Shown here piece by piece: positions 48,318-61,070 of a DNA stretch of 64,000 bases. The position numbers were made by a program, and so were the translations under genes. The stretch is from assembly GCA_036023115.1 (NCBI GenBank), contig JAYKKT010000040.1, positions 1,919,501 through 1,983,500 on the forward strand. Reading direction: 5' to 3'. Below the pieces are notes generated by a model. It saw only the letters and a list, made by a program, of their open reading frames with translations. It had not been told where the DNA came from and did not search any database. Positions within the stretch are counted from its first letter, which is position 1. Each line of letters starts with the position of its first letter. This stretch comes from Brasenia schreberi. Lineage: Eukaryota; Streptophyta; Magnoliopsida; Nymphaeales; Cabombaceae.

Positions 48318-49661
48318 TGTAAACCCATGATTATTTTGCTGACCAATTAAAACGAATATATCCGAGACGAACGGAACCAGCGAGACATTATCCGACGCGA
48401 GTCGAGACTCGGAAGACGACCTCAACGACAACGACAACGACAACGACACGAGAACCACAAAGCCAACGTTCCTGTCAAGCGTATACATGTGTCGCATCTC
48501 GTGTGTCCATCAAAATCATATTGGGTTCGGGTTGACCCACACCAACATTAAATGACATGCTACAAACACAAATTACGACCTGAACTGGCAGTATACCACC
48601 ACGCAACCCTGTCTGGATCTTTAGGTTTGAATCGGCGTTCATCAAAAGTATCAACGACAAGATTGGGTTGTGTTCATGAGGACCTACTTATAGTTCCAAC
48701 ACAAAATGGCACGACCCGAACATGACTTGAAACACGAATCTGTCACGCTTCTAACACCGACCATCTTGAGTAGACAAAAGTGGCTTATCTTGGCTATCAA
48801 CTCATTGAGCTTACTTATAGGGGAACGGCAAGAGCTGCTTATGGTCGATCTAGGCTCAGCTCACTCCAAGCTTTGTCCGTGTCCGGTTCGGTAAAAACAC
48901 GAGGAAAATAATATTGAAAGAAGTTGCTCTCTACTTTAAGCTCGCTTACTTTAAAATTGTTTAATTAGTTTATATGATACTTGGGTATAATAATCTTATT
49001 ATTTGGGTAGTTGCACATTTTATAAGAGAGAAGTCAAAAGTTTCATTTACATAATAATCTTATTTAAAAATCGAAGACAAGAACCTAGAGTTGGGCTCGA
49101 TTTAATACGAAACAAGCTCAAACAGACTTCGGCTTGGATCGTTTGGCTCTTTTACTCACCAGCCCAACTTGGTGAGTGGGTCTGGGTACGGAGACAAGTT
49201 TGAAATGCTAATAAGCAGAGAGCAGATAGTTTTGCTGGACTAGGCTTGTGCTTAGCTCGTTTGAGCTAGATTCACTAAACCATACGAGCTGAATATGAAC
49301 GTGGTATGTTCGGCTCATTTTTTACTCATAAAAGCTTGTTAAATAATATTTTTAAATTTTTATTAAACCATGTCTTTAAGGAAATTGTGTTACTGAATGG
49401 CAATGCAATTTTTGAGAATAATGCAAGCAACAAAAAGGAGTTGCTTGGTTCGTTCAGCTCAGTTTACGAGCCGAGCCCCTACATATAAGCGTTTAAAGAG
49501 CATCATGTTTTAATTAATAAATTGGTTATTGTTGAAGCCATGAAGAAGAAGTGGTCAAATGGCGGTGCTTGATGTCTTGGAATCTATTCGGTACAACAGA
49601 ATATAATGAATTTCTTGTTCCAAATTTAATACGGCGTTCATGATCAGTGTCAATGGTGGTT

Positions 49662-49740
<79 letters not shown>

Positions 49741-50771
49741 GTGTTTGTACTGTTGAACTTATTGACCCAGAATTATTATGTGTTTGCTTTTGAGAGAGAA
49801 CTAATTTAAAGCAGTGAAGAAAAACTTTGCCTTTAATGACTAAGCTTATGCCGAATTGAATTTGGTGGGCAGGCAACTAATCCATTTAAATGGATTGCTC
49901 AACCATTTCCTTATATTGTAATTCATTGAATGTCATGCCATAGCCTCCGGCTTTTCCCCACCCTCTCTTTTGACACAATGGAAAGCCAAAGGTGGTATGC
50001 ACATCCTCATAGAGTTGGTGGGATCTACTACTCGTCAATGGAGAGTTCTATCGGGTGGGCAAGATCAGATTTTGTATGTATAAAAAAATTAGATCATACG
50101 TACTTATTGCTTTTGCATGGTATGAATATAATTTTAATTTATAAAAAAAATAAAAATTATAATAAAATATGACGTTGACGGCCCTTTCCAAAACAGATGG
50201 GGACGTTTTCCAAATAAGGACTTTTCCAACCAAATTGATATGAACGTCCGTTTTTGCACAATGTTGATCCGATTGAGTCGGATGTTACTGCCATAAAAGG
50301 TCACGACGTCCGTCTGTGTTGGGATTATGCATTCACTGTCCAGGCTGACTAGTCCGAAGGTTGGCATGCTTAGCGAAACTACTTGAACCGTTGTGTTCTT
50401 AGTGCTTGGATCTCTCTCTCTCTCTCTCTCTTTCTATATATATATATTATTTTATTTTTATCAATATGATTACAAATCTCAATCATCTATCTTGATCAAA
50501 AGCAAAAAGTCAATGCATACCTTTTGTATACATAATTTACTTTTGGATAATTTTTCTAGAAAAAACACAGAGAGAGAATGAGAGTTGCTAGACTCTAGAT
50601 GATGTAAACAGTTCATATCTTTAATCAAATGCTCCATATTAAAAAAGAAAAACGTAAAAGGTCACTTTAATTTTTAGTTTATTTTTGAATCTGAATCATT
50701 CAATCACCCAATTGTCAAAGAGAGTCTAGTGTGCATGTCATTCTCTCTCTCTATATATATATATACATATA
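48318..50771. other. Intergenic upstream of LCBK1
   Basis: No gene was recognised. Near 48425-48449 there are four copies of a CGACAA-type hexamer. Between 48480 and 48790 words like GACCCGAACA and CACGAATC recur (motif-rich repeat). GAGCTGAATATGAACG and TTCGGCTCATTTTTTACTC mark another motif-rich stretch (49240-49480). Compound microsatellites lie at 49663-49739, about 50410-50447 and about 50742-50766. Confidence 0.55.
49663..49739. repeat. (CT)n(TA)n compound microsatellite
   Basis: About 48 bases of CT dinucleotide followed directly by about 29 bases of TA dinucleotide. Confidence 0.96.
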
Positions 50772-53700
50772 AACAACAACAACAACAACAACAACAACTA
50801 AGCCTTTTCCCATACTAGATGGGGTCAGCTACATGGATTCTTTGTTTCCACATATCCCTATCATGTGCCATGTTAGCAGTTGACTCCCAATAAGCTAGAT
50901 CATTCTTTATTGTTTCTTTCCAACACTTTTGTGGTCGTCCTCTACCTCTTTTAATACTTTCCAAATTTAGTTTTTCTAACCTTCTTATAAGTTCTTCTTT
51001 TGATATTCTTTCTATATGTCCAAACCATCTTAAACGATGTTCTCTCATTTTATCCTCTATTGGTGTCACTCCTAATTTGTTTCTAATAACCTCATTATGT
51101 ATACGGTCTTTTTTTGTATCACCACTCATCCATCTCAACGTTTTCATTTCTGTCACAGACATCTTTTGTACATGTTAATGATTAACTGCCCAACACTTAG
51201 AACCATAAAATATGGCTGGCCTAATTGCTGCTCTATAATATTTACCTTTTAACTTTAATGGTATCCTCTTATCACAAAGAATACCTGATGCTCCTCTCCA
51301 TTTTAACCAACCAGCATTAATTCTATGTGTAACATCTCCATCAATTCTTCCATCACTTTGAAAAATTGATCCTAGATATTTAAAACTTTCCTTTTGGGGA
51401 ATGCAATGTGTGCTAATTTTAATTTCCATGTCCTCTGAAGTAACCAAATGATCAAACTTACATTTCATATATTCTGTCTTTATTCTACTAAGTCGGAGGC
51501 CTTTGCTTTCTAATGTTTCTCCTCATAGTTCCAATTTTCTATTAACTTTTTCCTTAGACTCCTCCACTAATACAATGTCATCTGCAAATAACATACACCA
51601 AGGTACTTCATCTTGAATATGTTTTGTTAACTCATCCATCACCATTATAAATAAGTATGGACTTAAAGTTGATCCTTGATGTAACCCAATATTAACTTTA
51701 AAGAAGTCTGTCGTTCCTTCATGAGTCCTCACACATGTTTTTGCACCATCATACATGTCTCTTATAAGGTTAATATATGTCAATGGGATACCTCTTTTTT
51801 CTAAAGTTCTCCAAAGAACCTCCCTCGGTACCCTATCATAAGTTTTTCTAGATCAATAAATATCATGTGAAGGTCTTTCTTTTTTGCTCTAAAATGTTCC
51901 ATAAGACGTCTCAAAAGATGAATCGCTTCAATAGTAGATCTGTCTGGCATGAATCCAAATTGGTTCTCTGTTGTACTTGATACTTGTCTTAACCTGCGTT
52001 CGATAATTCTTTCCCATAATTTCATAGTATGACTCATTAACTTGATACCTCGATAATTCGCACAATTTTGAATGTCTTCCTTGTTCTTATATATGGGTAT
52101 AAGTGTACTTGCTCTCCATTCCTCGGGCATCTTTTGGTTTTTCCATATTTCATTAAATAGTCTTGTGAGCCAAGTGATTCCTATTTCTCCTAGTATTTTT
52201 CAAACTTCTATAGGAATATAATCAGGTCCTACCGATTTACCACCTTTCATATGTTTAAGAGCCTCTTTGACTTCATTCTTTTAAATATGTCGATAGAAAT
52301 TGTGGCTTATATACTTTTCTAACTTGTCTAAATCTCCTAAACTAATATTAACATCTTTATTTTTATTAAAAAGATTATAAAAATAGTTTTTCTATCTATT
52401 TCTTATATCATCATTTGCCACTAGAATTTTTTCATCCTCGTCTTTTATGCATCTAACAGAATTAAGATCTTTAGTTTTCTTATCTCTAGCCCTAGCTATC
52501 CTAAAAATATCTCTTTCACCCTCTTTTGAGTTGAGTTTTTTATATAAGTCCTCCCAAATCTTAGCTTTTGCTTTCCTAACGGCCTTTTTCGCTTCCTTCT
52601 TTGTTTTCTTATAAGCTTCTAAAGTTTCACTAGTTTTCTTGGCATAATGTAATTTGTAGCATGCCCTCTTTGCCTTGATTTTATTTTGCACTACTTCACT
52701 CCACCACCAAGCTTTTTGTAACGATACACCTCCCTTAGATACCCCTAACACATCTTTCGCCACTTTCCTAATATGTATAGCCATATTGTTCCACATATCA
52801 CAGGGTGTGCCAATATAATTCCAAACATCTCCTTGAAGGACTTTCTGTTTAAATATATCTTCTTTCTCGCTTTTGAGGTTCCACCATTTAGTCCGAATAG
52901 CTCGATGCACTCTTTTCTTCTTTGTCCATTTTTTATTTATAAATCCATAACTAAAAGTCGATGTTGGGTGGTTAAGCTTTCTCCTAAAATTACCTTGCAA
53001 TCTTTAAACACGCTCTATCTTTTTTTCTACAAATAAAGTAATCAATTTGTGTTTGTGATAAGCCATTCTTATAAGTAATTAAATGTTCATCTCATTTTTT
53101 GAAGATTGTATTGACTATAAAGAGATCAAATGCCATAGCAAAATTTAAAATATCCCTCCCTTCCTCATTTATATCCCCAAAACCAAAGTTTCCATGAATC
53201 TCTTGATATCCTAATGCCTCTTTACCGACATGTCCAATTAAGTCTCCTCCTAAACAAATCATCTCCCTTTGTGGAATGACCTTATGTAACTCTTCCCAAA
53301 AGTTGTCTTTATACTATCTTCTAGTCCTACTTGGGGTGCGTAAGAACAAACTATATTCAAAACCTCTGCTCTTAACACTAATTTCAACATCATGATTCGG
53401 TCACCATATCGTTGTATGTCTACTATACTATCCTTTAAATCTTTATTTATGATAATACCAACTCCGTTTCGAGCCTTTTCTTTACTTGAGTACCATAATT
53501 TAAAACCTGTATCATCTATCTCCTTTGCTTTTTCTCCAAACCATTTTGTCTCTTATAAACATAGAATATGAATCTTTCTCCGAATCATAATATCTATCAC
53601 CTCTATTAGCTTACCGGATAATGTTCAAATATTTCAAGAACCAATACGAATCTTATTATCTACGACTAACTTCCTTACCCCCCGCATCCGTCCATAATCA

Positions 53701-54043
53701 AAATGCGGAGACCCTCTCTGAAAATTTTTCACTACATTCGGGCGACAATATAGCGAGACTAACTTCTTTGCCCACACCCGTCCATGATGTGGAAACCCTC
53801 TCTGCAATTGATTCACTACATTCGGGCGAAAATGTAGTGACCCTTACTTACTTATTACTACATTCGGGCTCTGCAGCACGTCGCTAGGCGAGGACACCCC
53901 AAAGCAATGCTCATAATTTTTGTAATCAATGTAATAAAAATCCAACAAAGTTTTACGCTAGCTGTCAGAAACCTAACACAACCCTCCTCATTTATCTAGG
54001 CTTGGGACCGGCAATGCAAGGGTGATCCCTTACATGAGCGGAG

Positions 54044-54045
<2 letters not shown>
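50772..54045 (-). mobile_element. Near full-length RTE-clade LINE, antisense
   Basis: About 3.27 kb in reverse orientation with the same two ends as 14519-17805: a (CAA)n tail at 50772 and the AACTC..GCTCATGTAAGG start at 54045. Long coding pieces survive. These include the C-terminal part (50815-51162), the reverse transcriptase with [13 protein letters not shown] and [11 protein letters not shown] (51523-51783), the [17 protein letters not shown] region (51801-52130) and the basic linker (52392-53000). Frameshifts and stops separate them, so the element is dead but less decayed than the 14519 copy. It sits in a (TA)n target: ATACATATA borders the (CAA)n tail, and the same word ends the TA array beyond its 5' end (54121-54130). 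Confidence 0.93.

Positions 54046-54130
<85 letters not shown>
54046..54130. repeat. (TA)n microsatellite at the RTE 5' junction
   Basis: About 77 bases of TA dinucleotide ending in TATACATATA. It lies between the RTE 5' end and the TTTCAAACAAATTTT flank, and probably includes the expanded target-site duplication. Confidence 0.95.
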
Positions 54131-54146
54131 TTTCAAACAAATTTTA

Positions 54147-55582
54147 TAGCATGCCCTCTTTGCCTTGATTTTATTTTGCACTACTTCACTCCACCACCAA
54201 GCTTCTTTTTGTAATGGTACACCTCCCTTAGATACCCCTAACACATCTTTCGCCACTTTCCTAATATGTATAGCCATATTGTTCCACATATCACAGGGTG
54301 TGCCAATATAATTCCAAACATCTCCTTGAAGGACTTTCTGTTTAAATATATCTTCTTTCTCGCTGTTGAGGTTCCACCATTTAGTCTGAATAGCTCGATG
54401 CACTCTTTTCTTCTTTGTCCATTTTTTTATTTGTAAATCCATAACTAAAAGTCGATGTTGGGTAGTTAAGCTTTCTCTTGGAAGAATTACCTTACAATCT
54501 TTACAACACGCTCTATCTTTTTTTTTACAAATAAAATAATCAATTTGTGTTTGTGATAAGCCACTCTTATAAGTAATTAAATGTTCATCTCATTTTTTGA
54601 AGATTGTATTGACTATAAAGAGATCAAATGCCATAGCAAAATTGAAAATCTCCCTACCTTCCTCATTTATATCCCCAAAACCAAAGTTTCCATGAATCCC
54701 TTGATATCCTAATGCCTTTTTTACCGACATGTCCATTTAAATCTCCTCCTAAACAAATCATCTTTCTTTGTGGAATCTTTTGAAATACCTTATCTAACTC
54801 TTCCCAAAAAACTGTCTTTATACTATCTTCTAGTCCTACTTAGGGTGCGTAAGCACAAACTATATTCAAAACCTCTGCTCCTAACACTAATTTTAACGTC
54901 ATGATTCGGTCACCATATCGTTGTATGTCTACTACACTCTCCTTTAAATCTTTATTTATGATAATACCAACTCAGTTTTGAGCCTTTTATTTACCTACTA
55001 TAATTTAAAACCTATATCCTCTATCTCCTTTGCTTTTTCTCCAACCCATTTTGTCTCTTGTAAACATAGAATATGAATCTTTCTCCGAATCATAGTATCT
55101 ACCACCTTCATTAGCTTACCCAATAATGTTCCGATATTCCAAGAACCAATACGAATCTTATTATCTAGGACTAACTTCCTTACCCCCTGCATCCGTCTAT
55201 AATCAAAATGCGGAGACCCTCTCTGAAAATTTTTCATTATATTCGGGCGGCAATGTAGCGGGACTAACTTCTTTACCCACACCCGTCCATGATGTGGGAA
55301 CCCTCTCTGCAATTGATTCATTACATTCGGGAGAAAATATAGTGGTCCTTGCTTACTTCTTACTGCATTCGGGCTCTGCAGCACGTTGCTGGGCGGAGAT
55401 GCCCCAAAGCAATGCTCATAATTTTTGTAATCTATGTTATAAAAATCCGACGAAGTTTTACGCTGGTTGTCAGAAGCCTAACACAACCCTCCTCCTTTAT
55501 CCGGGCTTGGGACCGGCAATGCAAGGATGATTCCTTACATGGGCGGAGTTATATATATATATATATATTTCAAACAAATTTT
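54147..55582 (-). mobile_element. Tandem duplicate of the RTE 5' part plus its flank
   Basis: This stretch repeats 52657-54145. It starts at TAGCATGCCCTCTTTGCC (54147, as at 52657), runs through the endonuclease region and 5' leader, and continues past the element's 5' end into the same (TA)n and TTTCAAACAAATTTT flank (55568-55582, as at 54131-54145). It has no 3' half and no tail. Shared non-element flank shows duplication of a genomic segment and not a second insertion. The units differ by scattered substitutions, small indels and TA-array length. Confidence 0.88.
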
Positions 55583-56989
55583 GAAGGACTAAAACAGTAT
55601 GACTAAGAAAGATTCCTACCAGATATGCATAGGCATCTACCATCAGACTCATGACCGGTTTGGATCTGGCCCATGATTTGAACCGAACCAGGCCGGACAT
55701 GGGTCGAACCAGACCGGAAGCATAAGTAACCGAGAAATCTGCAGTTTCGTTAAGGTCCACCCTATTTGAAAACCGCATCAAATGGAATTGTACCCGTACC
55801 GGAACTGGCAGTTCCAACTGGGTTTGGAAGCACCACTTTGTCCTCTAATTAATTTTATTTTGATTATATATTTAAATAACTTCAAAGCAAATAGCTCTTA
55901 TTTTATATTTTTCCTTATTGGTTAATTTGATTTTTCATTATGCTTTTAAAACAAGAACCAATTCCAAACTGAAATTAGAACCCAAACAGAATTAAAAACC
56001 CCAAATCAAATGTCGCCAAACCGGAAGAAGAACCTGAATTGCCATGCAACCGAACCCACAACTGAACCGAAACTGTAACTGAAATGGATGGACCACAACT
56101 CGATTACTGTTCTTGGTTCTTAGGTGCCATGGGATGGACTCTGAGCACACCCGAAAACGTGTCTCATGATGGTGTTGTTCGACCGTGTATGGAGTGACCA
56201 GCACGTTCTTCGCTCTATCACACACAAGCGAACGATTTCTCGAGCATGAACCAGCTGGGCTCTCCATCACTGACTCTCCTCTTTCTCTCTCTCCAACTCA
56301 ATGTGAAATGAAGGAAATCTTAGTTGAATGAATTTTGATTATGGCAATTCATCTCTATAATAGGGAACAATGCCCTTATATATGAAGGACTCTAATGTAT
56401 AAAGACCTAATTACCGATACATTAGAACGACAGTAATGGAAAGGACACCATCACATGACACTCCAAATGAGACATGTTGACACTATTGTGGATTCTAGCA
56501 CAACCTGAATTCAAACTCGATTGATATAAAGACCCAAATAACTCTAAGATGGATCCAACTGACTCTAACTCGACTCGAATCCAAATCAAATATCACACCT
56601 CAATAACTAATCTCATGTACCTTCAATCTTGAATCTAGCAGAACTCGAAAATCTCTCACTGAATGTAAAGAAAATCGGCCTTATGGCGAACAGGGAAGAA
56701 ACATAACTCTTCATTATTCATATCCTTCAATGCTTTGTATCTTATGAAATATTGTACAATATACCACACACTGATTCATAATTCTATACAGTAAGGACAT
56801 TAATATTGATACAAGTTGTCTGGTTACTGGTTCGCTCATGAACCCAATCCAATCTCTTTGTCCACATAAATATAGTTGGTGCTGTTGCTGTCATCATTTC
56901 TTGTCTCTAAGTGTAGATTACAAACAGAGAAGCCGAGTCTTGTTGAACAGCTGGTGTGAAGGGAAGATGTGTGAAGGAGATGAGTGAAA
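55583..56989. other. Intergenic after the RTE duplication
   Basis: Bases 55650-56090 are rich in ACCGGAA, GAACCGAA and AACTGAAACC-type words, resembling (in the opposite sense) the GGTTC/GAACC repeats at 1-300 and 20400-20660. The remainder (56100-56989) shows no recognised gene. A TATA-like ACATAAATATA lies near 56865. Confidence 0.45.
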
Positions 56990-57681
56990 ATGGCGAATTT
57001 GGTCATGCCAGAGATCTTTCCTTGTTTCTGCAGAGATCTTACAGGTGGTTCTGACTATGGATACTTGATTGGCAGTGATTTCATCATTTGGCCCAATGGC
57101 GGACTCAATATCCGAAATCTGAAAAATATGGTTCATCCGAAATACAAGTGCCCTTGACCCAAAAAGGATTTTTCAGTCCGCCACTCATTTGGCCAATGAC
57201 TCAAACGTGGTTTTCTCATCTTAAAAATGGTTTTATTATATCGTGTGTTTTGAAAACTGACTTAATACATAATCCTGCTTTTGGCAACTTGTTGTTTTTG
57301 AAGGTACGCATCCCTCTTTTGAGTATTGATACACGAGAAATAGATGCTCAACCTGCAAAATGGTTTGAAGCAGGTTTGATTTCAGATAAGGTAATTCTAT
57401 TGTATCTTGCTTGCAAACGCTATCAGATTTGGATCCGTCAAATAATTGGGTTTCGATTCAGGTTCAGATCAGAATATTGAACCCAAATCTTGTTGCTAAT
57501 TGGATCTTGTTTTGTTTGCCAGATCCAACTTCCGGCCAAGTTTGGATTTGACATGAGAACAACTTTGATTAAAATATCTTGCAACACAGCGAATCAAAGG
57601 GATCTTACACTAAGTAGCTTATCTGAGCTCTGCCCAAAGTTATCCGCCTTGATTTTGAGCTTGACTCTAAGTTCTACATGA
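56990..57681 (+). pseudogene. Possible two-exon orphan gene interrupted by a small MITE
   Basis: An ATG at 56990 opens a frame (MANLVMPEIFPCFC...) that reaches the 8-bp duplication ATTTGGCC at 57086-57093. A 93-bp MITE-like insert (57094-57186) and the second duplication copy (57187-57194) follow. The frame resumes in phase at 57195 (MTQTWFSHLKNG...) and runs through DTREIDAQPAKWFEAG to an AAG|GTAATT donor at 57390. A TTTGTTTGCCAG acceptor at 57522 continues in phase 0 (IQLPAKFGFDMRTT...) to a stop at 57681. Without the insert this would be about 152 residues. With it, the frame is shifted. No family was recognised, and chance open frames in AT-rich DNA remain a real alternative. Confidence 0.25.
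57094..57186. mobile_element. 93-bp hAT-like MITE with 8-bp target-site duplication
   Basis: The left end CAATGGCGGACT and the reverse complement of the right end, GAGTGGCGGACT, form 12-base terminal inverted repeats with two mismatches. Perfect ATTTGGCC flanks (57086-57093 and 57187-57194) give the 8-bp target-site duplication expected for hAT elements. Other CAGTGGCGGA-type ends occur in the window (about 12951, 11132, 3550 and 62583). Confidence 0.75.
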
Positions 57682-58356
57682 ATCATGTACATGCTCACAA
57701 GGTTAGGTCGGCGGAGGATCTACATGAAGCCGAGGTGGGTCACCGGGCCACCCGAATTCGGAATGTTAACAGAAAAGATATAACCCAAAGTAATACCTTT
57801 TCTCTGATTTTGGAATAAGATAAAGGATATAAGTCCGATTTTTATCATTTCCGACTGTTTTCAGTCTCACATTTCTGACCTTGATCTAAGAGGGAAATCA
57901 AACTAGTTATGATATATCCAACCCGATTATAGTGCATTTCGGATGTATTTATTCTAATTGGGATCCGATTTCATATCTAGAATGTGAACTCACTAATGCA
58001 TATATGCTTTAGCTGGATTCACTAATGCCATATAATAGAACTCAATAGTTCAGTTCAAGTTAAGATTCTTGTTTTTGCCGGCAGTAGGTTGATTAGGCCC
58101 TTGCATGGGTCCAAGAGGAAGCCTTGGCAAATAGGTCCAGACCTGGGCCGCCTGGTATTCGGCATGAACAGGATGATACCCAGCCTATTTCTTTTCTATG
58201 TATATTTCAAGCTATTGACATCAACCTGACCTGTACACAAAATATATATCCCTCTGAATGTCACTTAAACAATGTGTGTGTGTGTGTGTGTTTCATTTTC
58301 TATATGTGTATTTTGAATAGAGGGAGACCCGTCTGTTTGTTAACTATCAGATTGAA

Positions 58357-58720
58357 CAGATAGATGGTATAGATAAAAAAAAAAATTTTAAAAAAAGGAT
58401 GAAAGTTGCTTTTTGAGCTCCTTTATTATCCTTGGAACCTTTCTATGTCAGCTTCCTATTCTAACAATTAGTTATATTCTTCATATATATATATGCCTCT
58501 TTATACATAATTACACATACATAGACAGAGAGGGAGAGGGAGAAGGAGAGGGGAGACCATCTTGCCAATCTTAACCTTAGGTTAAAGAGATAGATGATAT
58601 AGATAAAAAAAGCAAAAGAGGAAAGTTGCTTTTTGAGCTCCTTTATTATCCTTGGAGCCTTTTTATAACGGCTTCCTATTCTAGCAATTAGTTATAATTT
58701 TCATATATATATATATATAT
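58357..58720. repeat. Direct duplication with 229-bp period
   Basis: Units at 58357-58494 and 58586-58720 share the AGATAGATG.TATAGATAAAAA start, the 20-base block AAAGTTGCTTTTTGAGCTCC, then CTTTATTATCCTTGG and GCTTCCTATTCTA.CAATTAG, and end in TA-rich sequence. Spacer sequence between the units is only weakly related to what follows the second. Confidence 0.9.
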
Positions 58721-59509
58721 ACATATATGTATGTATGTATACATGTGTGTACATATATATATACATACATATGTATGCATGTATATATGTATATAATCTA
58801 GACACACATACATATTAGATAAATAGATAGGTAGATGATTTCCCATCTAACTTCCCAAGTCAGTGCTGTGCCTAAATTTGTAGGACGCAATTTGACAAGA
58901 ATCATGAGATTCATTATGTATGATGCCAAATTAGAACCATATCCATCACGGTATGTTCATATATAGCATCTGAAATGTTCAAAGAAACAGTGCTAGCTAG
59001 GGTGAGTATTACTAGTCAAACCCCGTTGAGATGTGAAAGGGGAAGTACTTGGAATGATCTCTTTTCGACTTGTATTTTCTCTTTCTCTTTTTACCTTTTC
59101 CTTTTTCACCTTTTCTAACAGCCATATGTGAGCTAAGCACTGTTAATTTAGCAGCTCATTGATCACGCTATTTAGGCTGTAGTTAAAAGATGTCCATTTC
59201 TCACCTTCCAAGGTAGGGATGGCACATGGGCTTTCAGCATATCTGCTTTAGTATTGCACGGGATCATGGGAACACCTAGATGTGTCTGCCAAGAGTAAAG
59301 CTGCCCAAATAAGATAATCAAAAGGTAGATCCTAAACAATTAGAAACTTACTTTAATTCTACAAAATATGCTCCTCAATTTCTTTTCCTTTTTTACCGGA
59401 TCTGCAACGAGATTATTAGATAAAAGTTGGTGCCACTCATAGAAGACAAAGTGAGAGAGACACTGCCAAAGTACTTTGTGCATTAGAGAGATAATTGGAT
59501 GGAGTTTTT

Positions 59510-59695
59510 GTGAGAAACTAGATGATGAACATTCTAAAAGAAACCTAAGAAGTCTCATACGGTATTGAAAGGAAATAATAAAGTATGATCTTTTTAAATG
59601 ATACTGTAGAACACCATCAAGCTCTATGAAATCCATGTACCCAACCCCACTTACAGCCGAAAAGGACTCAATTTGGTTTGGTTTCCTTTTTCTTT
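59510..59695 (+). mobile_element. Diverged RTE-like 3' remnant
   Basis: GAGAAACTAGATGATGAAC is followed by GGTATTGAAAGGAAATAATAAAG, CTATGAAATCCATGTACCCAAC and AGCCGAAAAGGACTCAATTTGG. The order parallels the family's 3' end (GGAAAGAAACAATAAAGAATGATC, AATCCATGTAGCCGACC, AAAAGGCTTAG). Divergence is high; it may belong to a related subfamily. Confidence 0.45.
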
Positions 59696-61070
59696 CATTT
59701 CGAATTTGAAGGTATTAACAACTAATCAAGCTTGAAACCTAGCAAAGTTCACGTAAAACCCTTACCAATAGATCAAATCTGTAATACAAGGGGCTTAAAA
59801 TTTATGGCTAAGAGAACCGGATCATTTGAAGCATCCGTCAATCAAACATGATTACTCAAAGAGGGGAAAACCCCATAGGTAGAAATTCTAGGTATATAAC
59901 CAAATATAATGTTGACAAAAAATTAACAATTCACAAAATGCTCTATCATTGACAATCACAAAGTTGACCGATTATGCTTAATTTGAGTTGTAATGCTGTT
60001 GCAATCAAACAAATCATGCGTTGGTAAACGCTTAGGCTGGGCAAATTGCATATTTAAATGTCTTATTTTAGTGATCCAGCTTTGCCACATTATTGAAGAA
60101 AATGATGCCCATGGTTGGTCTATCATTTAAGATATGATTCACTGTTTCTCAAAATACTGCTTGGAATAACTGGAGGCAGGCTGGCTTTAACCTTGCACTT
60201 ATATAAACCAGTTGAATACTATTCAAAGTTGAGATACAAATTGTAAAATTGAATTTCCGACGGTTAGATCCTATGGATTGTTTTTAGACAAATTCCGAAG
60301 GTCTGAACTGCCAGAACGGTTCCGTCATTGATCACACAAAGTCAAATTTGTACCAGTGATCATGTAAAATAATCGCAAAGCTTGATCTAGATGCCAAAAT
60401 TGAAACGGTAGGTTAGCTGCTGACAAATCTAAGTGCATTTGGTTGTTAACCATATGCAAGTTTGAAGTCATTCCATGGCTTATCTCGAAAGTTGCAATGG
60501 TTGGAATCAATCCCAAAAGATATTTCAATGGTTGACATCCAAAGAGAAAAGAACAAATTTTTTAACGAAGCTTGTTTATCTGTCTTTCTTCCTACCAACA
60601 GTAGGATTATAGACAATGCAGGTTAATCTGAATTTTACTTATACAATACAAAAGGCATGATCTTGCTGGATTATTGCATCTGGTTCTGGAACCTAAAAGA
60701 TGTTAGATCATGATGATTGAGATGCCATGAAATTGAAGCCTGCGTGTATGAACGGAACCTAAATCCAATCTAAGGCGCCAATGTAGATTAACATTTTCTA
60801 ATTACATTTTTCTGAAGACGAATTGAAGGGCATGTTCTTAACACAATAGTGCCCATGGATAGACCATATTTTATGATGAAAAATAAGATAGTGCTCCCCA
60901 CCAACCACAATGACCTAATCATATATTGGGAGCTTGTTATCATGTTCTCAATTGTGTTTGAAAGTATTTGAATCGCAACCATGACCTTACAATCAAATCA
61001 CGTTAGATCCCAAGCATAAATAGAATTTAGTGTCCAGTTCTCGTGTTGGAAAATATAATTGCTTGAGGAG

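Noticed and set aside
54046..55582. Second independent RTE insertion at 54147-55550
   Set aside because: It lacks a 3' end and tail and shares the same non-element flank as the neighbouring copy, so a tandem DNA duplication explains it better.
60325..60982. Minus-strand open frames as a gene
   Set aside because: Two short frames have no recognisable motif, no convincing splice sites and no matching composition.
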